Of a stretch of 64,000 nt of DNA, positions 1 through 11,390 are shown one piece after another. Each line of letters starts with the position of its first letter. Position 1 is the stretch's first letter. Location of the stretch: positions 51,878,828 to 51,942,827 of the forward strand of contig NC_079209.1 in the NCBI RefSeq assembly GCF_026745355.1, read 5' to 3'. A model generated the notes under the pieces. The model made no database searches, was not told where the DNA came from, and saw nothing but the letters and a program-made list of their open reading frames with translations. The translations under genes and the position numbers were made by a program. The stretch comes from Beta vulgaris subsp. vulgaris (lineage: Eukaryota > Streptophyta > Magnoliopsida > Caryophyllales > Amaranthaceae).

Positions 1-1020
1 TAATGTCCACAATAATACACACTAACTTTTTAAGGCTACACTAAGATGCAGGAACTCCCCTCAAAAAAAAAAAGATGCAGGAAATCACTAGTAATAATAA
101 GAACCTCCCAATTGGTTCCCAATTAATTATGAGTGAATTCGAGGTAGGTTTAATTCATCAAACGTGATGCTAAGCATAACCCAGTTATTAGAAGATAATC
201 AATCTTCTTTGGACCTTAATTCTCTGTGCTAACTTCGATTTGGCCATTTATGCGTCAAATTTAGGAGATTCAACATCAAATACCGGTAATGCAAAAAACC
301 ATAATCCTAACCTTACACTAACCCTTAACTTGGAGAAAAGATTGAAGTTTAGCAATACCCAATCACAGTTCAAAAAACTTGAAGCTATGACTACCATGCA
401 GCATAATCTTATATTCTGGTTCCATAACATGCTTAGCGTCGTATAACGAAATACAGTTAACAGTTCTAGCATAGGCAAAAGCTGCACAAAAAAGTATATC
501 GTTCTACAACTTCTAAAAAAAATTGCTCAATTTGGTCATAGTTGGTAGACATAGGTCCCAATAGTGACTATGAACAATGATAAGTTCTAAGAAGAACTGC
601 ATGACTAGGGGATAAGAAACAGAAAAAATCACTATTGCCCCGAATGCAATAGAGCTCAAGCTAGCATATTCTAACTTCTTCAATATTGGTTTTAAATTAA
701 TTTCTACCAATGATAAATGAAGTAAATAGTATGCAACTCCAAAAACGTCAATACTACCTCTCTCCCATAATGAATGTCCAAAAGCATGAGCAATGAACTA
801 TCTTACTTATGGCTATTATACAAGTACATTTGGTTAAATTCTCCTAATTATTTACATTTTTAACTTCATGTACCCAAAGTCTATTATGGCTGTCATGCAG
901 GGGGTAAGGGGGTAATAAAGATTTGAACTATCACTTTATCCAAAAGAGAAAAAACACACAATAATAACAGCTAGGATACATAACCATGTAGATTCTTTTT
1001 ATGACACAAGAAACCTTTTG
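1..1020. other. AT-rich DNA without recognisable gene
   Basis: I see only short chance open frames on both strands and no splice-consistent coding segment. It may be the 3' flank or a long intron of the decayed minus-strand gene that begins to the right. Confidence 0.4.
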
Positions 1021-1080
1021 GATTTAGAAAAGCCATTCAAAAGATAAGCTATTACCTAATAAGAGGATAGCCACCATACA

Positions 1081-1678
1081 TTGATGGAGCACAGGGAGGA
1101 AATGCAAACGGTGATATAGGAGCTGCATTGGTATTATAAAACATCATCCCAGGGCTTCCATACATGTTTAAAAAGGGCCTGGAATGTGACTCCCAGGTCA
1201 ATACGCTGGTGAATAACCTGAAATAGCCTCTGGACTAGATATTTGAATTAGGAACTAGAAAAAGGCAACAATAAGCAAGTTTCTTTACAGTAGAAACAGA
1301 CCAAAACAACAATGACTAACAAAATAGACAAAACAACCTACCATTCCAGTGGAAGGTCGTGCTAGAATCTGCAGCACATTGATGGAGCACAGGGAGGAAA
1401 TGCAAACAGTGAAGCTGCATTGGTATTATAAAACATCATCCCAGGGCCTCCATACATGTTTAAAAAGGGTCTGGAATGTGGACTCCCAGGCCAATACACT
1501 GGTGAATAGCCTGAAATAGCCTCGGGAAAAGACGGAACACCTGGACCAGATATTTGAATTAGAAACTAGAAAAAGGCCACAAATAAGCAAGTTTCTTTAC
1601 AGTAAAACAACAATGACTAACAAAATAGACAATACAACCTACCATTCCAGTGGAAGGCCGTGCTAGAATCTGCAGCAC
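1081..1678. repeat. Tandem duplication, period 298 bp, carrying exons
   Basis: Copy 1 is about 1081-1378 and copy 2 about 1379-1678. Both contain the Tyr/Pro-rich exon, the following intron and part of the zinc-knuckle exon on the minus strand. At the junction the distal part of one exon is fused directly to the downstream part of the knuckle exon. The copies differ by scattered substitutions and small deletions. Confidence 0.85.
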
Positions 1679-2467
1679 CTGGGTAGTCTCTAAGCAAATG
1701 ATCTGGAGAACCGCACATGTAACATGGACAAGGACCCTAAAAATTGCAATACAACAGTTTGTCAATCACACAATTTCATTATGTTATTACATAAGTATCA
1801 AAGTTTGGAACCAAGGATAGCTTCCAACTATTGTCCAGGAGAATAGATCAAAAAGATAGAATAATGTAGCCGAGGTCGGAGAGGAAGGGACATGGAATAA
1901 ATGCAGATTGTCGACCCCAACCATCATTATAAAACGTAGTAGGAGGAAGTAGAAAGAGGCATCAATCAACACTAAAGTTTATTTGCGCCTTTTATTGATT
2001 GATAAACACTGCTGTGTCTTTCTTTATCCTGATTAATGTTGCCTCATTGAGGAATCACAGTGTACATTTTTTCACCCTCTGCATGTACTATCTCTCAAAG
2101 ATTCATCCCCTAAGCCAGGGTTGAGGGGTCTTTTGGACCCCTTATGCAATTAGAAAAATAGAAAGGAAGATCTTGAGATCTCCCATCTTATGTTGATATT
2201 ACTTGAAGAAATATATAATTCATCATAGAGTTATTCCCCAAATTTTAAGATCAATTGTGGAAAGAGAAATACCCTTTTCTCCCCATATACACACTAGTGG
2301 AGAAAACGTTATATGTTACATCAAAACAGATCCGTAAATCCTCGAAAATTGGGGTGGGAAAACTGGGAAGAATATCTTCTTCGGTCCTTAAGGGAACCGG
2401 ACTAGTTAATAGAAAACTGCTCAGGTATCTATTAACTGCGCCGGTTCGCATAACCGCAGCGGTAAAT

Positions 2468-2514
2468 CGGCCCAAAAGTTGTCACAAGTACCGGCCCAAA
2501 AGTTGTCAAAGTAC
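2468..2514. repeat. Short direct repeat, about 23 bp twice
   Basis: The unit CGGCCCAAAAGTTGTCA is followed by AAGTAC and occurs twice back to back within the long intron-like stretch 1740-3190, which otherwise shows nothing recognisable. Confidence 0.7.
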
Positions 2515-4520
2515 CAGCTCAAAGGACACTCTGCATTCGACAATTTGTATGTCAAACATAAAATGTTCTCAGCGGGAAAAATACGTCAAAATGAGTGATC
2601 CTATAAAATTGAGTTAGGTCCCACTAGTCAAGAAAAAATGAGAATTTCTAATCTCTCTCGATTCCCATTTTATTGGTTGTGTGAAATATTCATAATCCCT
2701 ACAAAAACTTAAATGCCAAACGAACAGAGACAAGGCAAGTGATTCTCATGCACGCAAACTAGCCACATGATCTTCGGACGCAATGTCCCGAAAATTACAT
2801 GCTAAAGAAGCTTATTAATTTATCTTTTACTTAGAAAAATGACTCACGTAGTATAACAGTTGTAAAAAAAATTTGGCACTTCATGTTTTACTAAGATTTC
2901 TGGATTATGCTATATCTTACTTTATCTTACGTAACTTTAAATATCATTTATGAGTTGTAAAAGAAAGATGCTTAACAGTTGCATTTTATAATAGAATTCT
3001 AATGTGTATGAGCTCCCACTGATACAAGGAGTTTTGAGTAATATTAGAAACTTGGATGTCATTGATCTGACCTTTAGTGTACTTAAATTAGAATCTTTGA
3101 ATAAATGAATGCAGGAAGACACACTTGGAAAGGCCTATAGCGGCTACTGTTATGCACAAAATAGTAACATTAGAATTCAGCAAACCCAGTACTTACCTTG
3201 CTTGGTCGGCCTGGTATTGTGAAGTTCCTCTACTCACCTGAAAGTACGACATTATTACAATATCAAGATCTGAAGCTTGTATGACAAAGATATTCATAAG
3301 TCATAACTAAATGTAAAAGACGTGGCATACCTCTGGTAATAAACGAGATCCCTCCCCATTCTTGTAGAAAGAATCTGCTGTCAACAACATATTTTACGTA
3401 GGACAATGTTACAATATTATTCAAAATATTAATAGTAACAAAATCAAGAAAATTGCAACATCTATTGACAGGGCATCATTATACGTCTTTTAAATAAAAA
3501 GATGAATTATATTACATATGGTCTGCATACTACATCTTAACATCATAGAGATTTAGAGGAAGGAACTGGAACAATACCCTTACCTCCTTCATTTGTTCCA
3601 GCCATACTTTGTGGATCATTTTCCCCTTGGAAGTCGCTGAAATTTTTGAATGTACCAGGATTACACTTATCAGCAAAATGAGCACAATCATGTAACTTGC
3701 TTTGCGTTATGTGGTTTGATCTGTTCCAGGTCAGATTGGCTCAATTGCAAATGTCTATGTGGAACTGATGTAGCATATCAAATGTAGCATAGGAACTGAT
3801 GTATATTACGCCACCTAATTTAATAAGCAACAATTTTGTTATAGCATGTAGATGTATATAAATATGTAATACCTGGTGCAAATCTATGAAGATTGTTTTC
3901 TGAGCCATCAAGTAAGAGTTGGGATTAAAGAAAACACTCAATTTCTTGCCTAAGTGAAACATTTAGAAGCAAGTCCTCTACTTTGCATTTCCAAATGAGC
4001 ATATAGGACATTTTGCATTCTCAGACAGCGCTATACGAATAACTGGTAATAGAATTTCAAAGCAGCTAAGTAACAAGATGAAGCAGGACATATAAATGTA
4101 TTGGACATGCATATATTGCTTTTCAATCTTAAATACAATTCTCTTGGCCTGAAGCTATGGTTTTGTAGTTGTCACTTTCTCGTATCATGTTCATATGAGG
4201 AGTAATCTGACATTTGTTACAGGTGATTCGGAAAATGGGGGGAGAATTTAGACAACCCTATACAAATTGGTTAATATGTGTTAGTCCACTTTTTAATCAT
4301 TTTAATTTTTCCAACCCAATACATTACGTCTCGTGTTCTTAAATCGTGTGTTCATTCAACCAGGAACTTCCATCTAAGATAAAAGGAATTAAATTGTAAC
4401 TTCAAAGGAAAAAGCATATAGACTATAGTATCCAACTTACCATTGAGTTAAAATTACACGAATAGGCTAATTAATTGAAAATTTTCTCGTTAAAATAATC
4501 ATGTAACGGATTTGCTTATT

Positions 4521-5034
4521 AAATTATCATCACACAAATGATCAACCCCAAAATTTAACCCTATTGAACAAAATAATCATGTAGGAAACCAGATATAATA
4601 CCATTTTTTAGGAATTTGTTTAGAGCTCGTCGTAGATTTCGGCAATAGCAACACGAATCTTGATCCCACTTCACGAACCCTAGGTCGAGATCATCGGGGA
4701 ATGTATCGGAGTTGAAATTTTCGATGATGATTGGCGGTTTGGGTTTTCCGACGCCATTTTTGAGGAGTTCTGGGGTAAAATTATCATCACACAAATGATC
4801 AACCCAAAATTTAACCCTATTGAACAAAATAATCATGTAAGAAACCAGATATAATACCATTTTTTAGGGATTTGTTTAGAGCTCGTCGGAGATTTCGGCA
4901 ATAGCAACACGAATCTTGATCCCATTTCACGAACCCTAGGTCGAGATCATCGGGGAATGTATCGGAGTTGAAATTTTCGATGATGATTGGGGGTTTGGGT
5001 TTTCCGACGCCATTTTTCAGGAGTTCTGGGGTAA
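4521..5034. repeat. Tandem duplication, period 257 bp, at the putative gene start
   Basis: Copy 1 (4521-4777) and copy 2 (4778-5034) are nearly identical. On the minus strand each holds ATGGCGTCGGAAAACCC preceded by leader-like sequence, so the first exon of the decayed gene appears twice. Its ATG frame meets a TAG after about 25 codons, while a shifted frame stays open longer. Confidence 0.88.
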
Positions 5035-5344
5035 AATTATCGAATTGATTAGAGAAAAGAAACCCTAGAAATTTAAAGATTTTTTTTGAATTTTCTCTCT
5101 CATTAACTTTGATCTGGTTTGAAGGTAGGTTAGATAGAGTGAGAAAGGAAGTGAAACAGGAACCGGGAAGAAGATTGTGACGTTGAGGAGAGATTGTGAC
5201 GTTGAGGAGAGAGATTGTACAGCTGTAGAGAAACTAGCCGTTAGAGATATAACGGTCATTAAAAACTAGGGGATAATTATAGATAAAATTTCTGTCTCCT
5301 TTGTTTTGTTTAGGAAGGATTTTATTTTACGTACTAAACAAATA

Positions 5345-5603
5345 CTTCCTCTGTTTCTAAATAAGTGCAACATTTGCATAGTGTTTACTATTCACAGTTT
5401 AAATTTTAATTAGCTTTGGTGATTTACATTTTAGGAAAAACATAGTCATGTGGGATCTTCTTAGATTCGTCTGAATGTGAATTTTTTTAATATCAACTTT
5501 ATATAATTTTTATTTATTGATAATTGAAGATATTAATGGTTAAAATAATGCATTGGCAAACGTGAAAACAAGGAGTGTTGCACTTATTTAGAAACGGAGG
5601 AAG
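5345..5603. mobile_element. Stowaway-like MITE (family S1)
   Basis: The 259-bp element has terminal inverted repeats (CTTCCTCTGTTTCTAAATAA against TTATTTAGAAACGGAGGAAG) and TA duplications at 5343-5344 and 5604-5605. It has no coding capacity. The core AGATTCGTCTGAATGTGAA is shared with the other family members. Confidence 0.88.
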
Positions 5604-5656
5604 TAAGTTGTTACTAGATAAGATCAATGAATGTATCAATATAGATTATAAGCTAA

Positions 5657-6507
5657 GGGTTTGTTCTTTTTGGCATAAAACAGTTGAACTAAACTTATTG
5701 GAGCTGAACTGAATTGAACTGAAGTTATCAGAGCTGAACTGAATTGAACTGAAGTTATCAGAGCTGAACTGAACTGAACTGAATTGAATTGAATTAAATT
5801 AAATTGAAATAAACTGAATGTAATAAATATATAAATAATATTTTAAATAATAATAATATGAATATTAAATAATAATTATAATGATAAGTAATAATAATGA
5901 ATAATAATAATAGTATTTTGGATATTTTTAAATGATAGTTATAAATAAATAATATTAATAATCATAAATTAATAATAATAATAATTAATGATAATAATGA
6001 TAATAATAATAATTATTTTATATTATTTGTATTAATATATTAATACTTGATGATGATATATAATAACAATAATATCTATAAGTAAATTAATATTACTATT
6101 TTAATAATTAGATTTAATAATATAAAAACATTAGTAATAAAAATAATGATTGGGTTGGACCGCAAAAATTACATCATAAACCGTCTTGACGCGATTTGAT
6201 TGGTTTATGGGCTAAAAAAGTGGGTTTATTTGTGCTTTGACCTAAATCATGTTCCTCCTAATAATAATAGTAATAATAACTAGTAAAGCTATAATAAACA
6301 AAATAATATATAGAAACAACAATAATAATAATAATACTTAATAGTAATGATATATATTTAAATAATAATAATAATAATAATAATAATAAGAGTAATTAGT
6401 AAAATAAATTATACCAACATAATAATAATATTTAACAAAATGGTTATAAAAGAATGGAGCTGAACTGAACTGAACTGAACTGAAAATAAGTTGGGGAGAA
6501 CAAGCCC
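5657..6507. mobile_element. Harbinger/Tourist-like element with CTGAA arrays, copy 1
   Basis: The ends are GGGTTTGTTCT and the complement GGGCTTGTTCTCC, with TAA duplications at 5654-5656 and 6508-6510. The left part is an array of CTGAACTGAA words, the middle is very AT-rich AATAAT-type DNA, and a roughly 110-bp unique core lies near 6147-6260. The right end has a short CTGAA array. The TWA duplication and GGG ends suit PIF/Harbinger-type MITEs. There is no coding capacity. Confidence 0.8.
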
Positions 6508-6510
6508 TAA

Positions 6511-7125
6511 TTCAAGAACAGTACAATATTTTATCTAATAGTCTTCATGTGAAATGCATTTCGAAACTAAAAACATGTATTTGGATTGAAAGAAGTTGTT
6601 ATTTGACGAGATCAATAAATGTATCATTGTAAGTCGATAATCTATGTCAATGTAACACAATATATAAGTTTACTTAAGTAGTGAATTATGGGTTGGGTTG
6701 ACCCGGTTTTAAGTTGGATGACCCGGTCGAGGAAAACCCATGAAGGGTGAAAGTTAGAAATGTAAGAAGAGATGAATTTCGGGTTGGAGACGAGAGAATT
6801 TCATGTTTTTGAAACACATTTGAAGCGATGAATTGATTTTGTGGGTAATTTGGTGAGAATTTCGGATACTATTTCATTTGGGAAAATGTCTGAAGAATTA
6901 TCAGCTGTCATGGTTTGTTGTGATGTAAATTTGTGGGATGTTTTTTTTTTGGTTTTCTGGGTATTTTGAGGGGTTCTTGTTCCGTTTATGTACGTACTTG
7001 ATGTTTGTTGCGAAGGAGCTGCAGTTGTGTGGAGTTTCTAAACTGTGTGATTCGATTACTACAAGAGGGCTTACAAACTTGCGAGAAACCGCCACTTTCT
7101 TGAACTGAACATTAGTGAGCCCACC
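6511..7125. other. Intergenic DNA, no gene recognised
   Basis: A 64-codon minus-strand frame at 6901-7095 has no recognisable relatives. About 50 bp at 6592-6643 is a diverged direct repeat of 5604-5653, on the far side of the Harbinger-like element. Confidence 0.35.
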
Positions 7126-7957
7126 CTTTTCTTCGGGTGTCCGTTTACAAATAGTTGCGCCATTTTAATTTTATATACGATTTTTATATTTAGATTGACT
7201 TTATGATTTATATTTTAGAAAGAACATAGTCATGTAACATCTTATAAGATTCGTCTTACTATATATATATATATATATATTTTAAAATTCACTTTTTGTA
7301 ATTTTCTATTAATTGTAAATTAAAGATATTAAGTCTACGTTTAGTTCACCTGAAATTTTCTAATCTGAACTTATTTTTTCTGATCTGATCTGATCTGATT
7401 TACAAGATCTTATCTTTTATAAAATATATTGTTACTATTATATTATTACTTTGTAATTCATTATTATGCAATACATTATAAGATCTTATTTATAGTATTA
7501 CTATTATTATCATTTTATTTCTATTACAACTTTTACACAACTTTTATTATCAATAATTATTATTATTATTATCATTATTATAATAACAACAACAATAATT
7601 ATAATCATAATAATAATTATTATTACTAAAAATAATTATATATAACCCAAGTCATTAATTTATAAGATCACTTATACAATGTTTCACACTTTTCCTTAAA
7701 AAAAATGTTTAACACTTGAGAAGTCGGCAAACTCAACTCTTTTTTTTCATATAAAATAAAATAAAATATACAAACAACTATGGCTTGCGCAAGAAAGAAA
7801 TAAATAGCATGCAACAATTCAAATAGCTAGAGAGATTTGGAATTCCGTAGGAAGAGGTATAACGAATCTAAAATTATAATTTGTATCTCGCACTTAGCTT
7901 ATTTTGAAATGTAATCCGAACTTAGTAGTTTCGTTATCATGAATTTGAGCTATCATA

Positions 7958-9258
7958 CACTAGTAGAATAATTGCTTATTGCTGCGCCTATATTGCTGCG
8001 GTTTTATCTGTACGCAGCAATAAGCCGCGTTAAAAGAAAAAATAAATCGAAAATAAACTTATTGTTGCGGTTTCCAACCAAAAATGCGTCAATAAATGTT
8101 CACGGGACAATTTTTTCGAATTTAGTTGACTATTTTGACCAGCTATATTGCAGCGGTTTTTTATAGAAACCGCAGCAATACATTAAAATATTAATGATTT
8201 AATGTATTGTTGCGGTTTCTATAAAAAACCGCAGTAATATAAATGCCTAATATTAGATAATAGTGTTAAGTACCATCACACCCCTCTCCCTAAACCCTAA
8301 TTGTAACAGTTGCCAGCCTCTCCTAACAACACTCTCTCACGCCTCTCACTCTCCTTTGTCACGCCTCTCACTCTCCTTTGTCACACCTCTCTCTCTCTCC
8401 TCTCACTCTCCTCTCACGCCTCTCTCTCTCCTCTCACTCTCCTCTCACGCTTCTCTATTCTCTCCTCTCACACCTCTCTCTCTCTCCTCTCACTCTCAAT
8501 TCTTCGCCTCTCCTCTTCTCTTAATTCTACGCATGATTTTTTATGGGTTTTTTCGTTTTTTGTTGTGGTTCGTTCATCGTCTTCCAGTTCGTTCGTCTTC
8601 TTCCAGTTCGTTCGGCGTTTTGTAATGGTTGTTGTAATATTTTTTTTGTAATTATTTGTATACGAAATTACAAATTATGAATTATATGATTGTTGTTATA
8701 TTATTTTTAGATCTAGTATTATTATATTATAGTTGTAATATATATATTTCTTATTTTCTTTTTGGAGTCACCTTCTTGTTCTTATGTTGGGTGTAGGATA
8801 ATTGTTATATTTTCTTTCCAGATCTGTCTTTTTGTATTTTTTATGTTTTTGAATTTTGTATAATATTCTTTTATCATTAGTTTCAATCAATAGTGTTTTA
8901 TTTTCTTTTAGCCTTTTTGTCTTTCAAATTTGATGGCAAAATGCAAAAAAATCTTTTTTTTTACCTGTATCAGTACATATTGCTGCGGTTTTGGCTAGGA
9001 ACCGTAGCAATATGTTAATATATTGCTGCAGTTTTGGCTTGGAACCACATCAATATGCTTTATAAATTTGACATAAAATAAATATATTGCTGCGGTTTTA
9101 CCTAGAAATCGCAGCAATATGTTCAAATATTGTTGCGGTTTTAAACCGCATCAATATATTAATTACCTATTGATGCCCCCTTAATTGTTGCGCGCCCAAA
9201 ATCGCAGCAATAGGCCATTTTATTATGACCACAACAATAAGCATTTATTCTACTAGTG
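7958..9258. mobile_element. Non-autonomous CACTA element, 1301 bp
   Basis: It starts CACTAGTAGAATAATTGC and ends with the complement GCATTTATTCTACTAGTG, flanked by 3-bp ATA duplications (7955-7957, 9259-9261), as expected for CACTA (En/Spm) elements. Subterminal copies of TATTGCTGCGGTTT occur in both orientations at 7980-8240 and 8975-9215. The interior has a CTCTCACTCTC-type tract and no transposase. Confidence 0.92.
8320..8520 (+). repeat. CTCTCACTCTC microsatellite-like tract
   Basis: This pyrimidine-rich degenerate tandem repeat lies inside the CACTA element. It creates long Ser/Leu-rich frames in two phases that are not credible genes. Confidence 0.8.
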
Positions 9259-9659
9259 ATATCTTATATATTTCTTATTTTTGCGTCAATCTTATGTTCT
9301 TAACACGTGGCTTTTAATTTTCTATTATTAAATAACTACAAAATAACTTAAAATAATGATAACAATGACATTTATAATGATAACAACAGAATATTAACCA
9401 ATATTAATAATTAATAAGTACAACAGCAACAATAATAATCCTTTTGAACAAATGTACTAGTAAATAATAATATTAATAGTAATATTGAGTTTTTTAAATA
9501 TAAGCATGATATGATCTGATCTGAACTTATTTTTTCTGATTTGATCTGATTAGATCTGAAATAAGCAAAAATAAGGTGAACTGAACATAGCCTAAGTTAA
9601 AACCATGCATCGACAAGTGTGATAGTTAGAAGTGCTGTAACTATTTATTCTTTTTTTTT

Positions 9660-11390
9660 ATTCGGTAATTTACTAGCCTAAGCAGGCTCAACCCTCATGA
9701 GTTAGGGGGTAAGAAGGGGATCTCAACCCATAAGGAAACTTCTAGAGACTAGAAACTGGAGATTTATACCCAGAAGCATAAGTCTACACAAACACCCCAA
9801 GTATGAAATAAATATGACTTTCGTTTCATAAGTGAACAGAACGTGTGAAAAGATGACTCCTGTTCTTATGAATGACACATATGAAATGTATACTATGATG
9901 AATGTTCATGTATTCTAAATATGCCAAAGTATACCTTTTAATTTTGAAACAATTTGAAAGTATAAATGACTCTTAAACGATATGAAGTATGAAAAGACAA
10001 CTACGCTTTTGTTATGGTTTTGATATGATTCTGAAAGTATTTAAAGTTATGAGATATTCTTATGCAAGTTTGTAAAAGTGGATGGTTCTGCTGACTTGGC
10101 ATTATAAACTGAACTGGCAAATGGGTAAGTTACAGGTGGAGAAATTATGTTATATACGAATGAACAAGGACCAAAATGGTCATATGAGAATGTTAATGCT
10201 ATGTCCAAAACATGTACTTGCCAATGAACTATGATCACGCAAATGTTCCTTGCCAGCAGACTATTCAATGATGACGTTTTCTGATAGTATTTCCGAACAA
10301 TAGTACAATATATGGTTTATGATACCATTCTTTATGTTAAACACATGCTCTCGCCTGTATATAGAATGTGGATATTAATTGAGCTACAATATAAGGTATG
10401 GTATTAATTGTAGTAAGTTATATGAATTGTTATGAGTTGTTAGCAAAAGGCTAAAGCAACAACAAAGTTGTAGAACACTGTCATGTTATCTTAAATTCCT
10501 GATAAGGAGACGATATATAAAAGTCATAATGAAATGTACTAAATACTTATAGAAAGTATTAAAGATAGTTATGTGATTCTTCCATGCTAAGGTTGGTTAA
10601 AGTGTAGAAGTTGTAACAATTAAAATATGAATGAATGAATGAATAAATGAAAGAATGGAGATGGATTAAGTTATGCATCGATGTTAATGTTGATATGTGG
10701 TTGTATTATGGTTATGAACGATGTGAACCTGATGATGATTGCATGAGAGTCGTAGACACCAAATCATGTCTTAAGAATGTTTTTATGGGTTAGTACTCAA
10801 CGTTGTGCTGATATGTGTCAAATGTTTTGTTTTGTCACTACTGTGGCATGTCACTTGGTGGGTAGCAGTGTTACAATGGTTTCAGGTTGGAGTTATGGAG
10901 CACCTTTTCCAAGGTAGAAGCAATCACGTGCTAAGAGTTCAACTATGTTGGTTTTATGTTTCTTTTGAGGCGAGGACGTTCCACTTGTATCAGATAATAA
11001 TTAATGAGTTAGTTTTATTTCTATTGCTAGGTGAGCAAATATTGCTCCTGTTTCACCTTAGCTGTACCCCGCGGAAGCGTTGAGTTAAGGATTTGGGAAT
11101 GTTTTATTTTTAACAAGTTTCTCAAGCATTTTTCCCATTTTGGGTTGTTCAATTTACAAAGGAGATTTTGTCGAAATTTCTAGAGAATATTAGTCTATTA
11201 TTAATTTTTTTTTTCTTTAAAGAGTGACAAATCTAAGTAATGTCCATGTAAGTTAATGTTAAATGTTGCCTTGTATTTTCCCTTAGTGGAAAGTACGGGT
11301 AACGCGTCGACTAGGTTTAGTTTTCCACTGCTAATCTTGATTAGTTAACTTAATAAGGATGTATGAAAGTCGGGACATTACAATGAGGTT
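9660..11390. other. Non-genic DNA, possible old LTR remnant
   Basis: No coding exon is recognisable; a 92-codon frame at 10805-11083 shows no known motif. The stretch ends near 11370 with GTCGGGACATTACA, which resembles the end of some plant gypsy LTRs, but I found no matching start or target duplication. Confidence 0.3.

Larger units (their letters stand above)
1040..5060 (-). pseudogene. Decayed multi-exon zinc-knuckle protein gene (possibly PQT3-like)
   Basis: Several minus-strand segments look like plant exons with GT-AG borders. 1643-1736 encodes a zinc knuckle of form CX2CX4H (CYMCGSPDHLLRDYP) in which the expected last Cys is Tyr. The segments at about 1415-1555 and 1073-1205 encode a Pro/Gly/Tyr-rich stretch (SGYSPVYWPGSPHSRPF, then NMYGGPGMMFYN). 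Shorter possible exons lie near 3198-3232, 3351-3385 (DSFYKNGEGSRLLPE) and 3592-3645 (DFQGENDPQSMAG). A leader-like stretch with an ATG, CT-rich on this strand, is near 5010-5100. The knuckle plus Tyr/Pro-rich tail reminds me of PQT3/RBBP6-like DWNN-CCHC ubiquitin ligases, but no DWNN or RING/U-box is visible, so the family name is a weak inference. The exon-bearing DNA is tandemly duplicated in two places and frames are interrupted. It could be a pseudogene or the 5' part of a rearranged gene running off the window. Confidence 0.4.
7333..9592. mobile_element. Harbinger-like MITE inserted in the Stowaway-like MITE
   Basis: The inverted ends are GTCTACGTTTAGTTCACC and GGTGAACTGAACATAGCC, with TAA duplications at 7330-7332 and 9593-9595. 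GATCTGATCTGA-type arrays lie just inside both ends and the interior is AT-rich. It is itself interrupted by a CACTA element. Confidence 0.82.
7130..9655. mobile_element. Outer Stowaway-like MITE, split by later insertions
   Basis: The left half (about 7130-7332) contains the family features: a TCCGTTTACAAATAGTTGC-like end, then CATAGTCATGT and AGATTCGTCT, ending in AAAGATATTAA. The right half (from 9593) resumes with TAAGTTAAAACCATGCATCG and ends near 9655 with an inverted match to the start. This is the order seen in uninterrupted family members, so the intervening DNA is inserted. The outer borders are degenerate. Confidence 0.65.

Noticed and set aside
2255..2617. A 120-codon plus-strand frame
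   Set aside because: It has no recognisable motif and lies in an intron-like stretch of a minus-strand gene; its tail comes from a short direct repeat.
7429..7629. A Tyr/Asn-rich 66-codon frame
   Set aside because: It is a translation of TAT/AAT low-complexity DNA inside a MITE.
8263..8651. Overlapping 113- and 120-codon Ser/Leu-rich frames
   Set aside because: They are generated by the CTCTCACTCTC tract inside the CACTA element, are open in two phases at once and have no domain.
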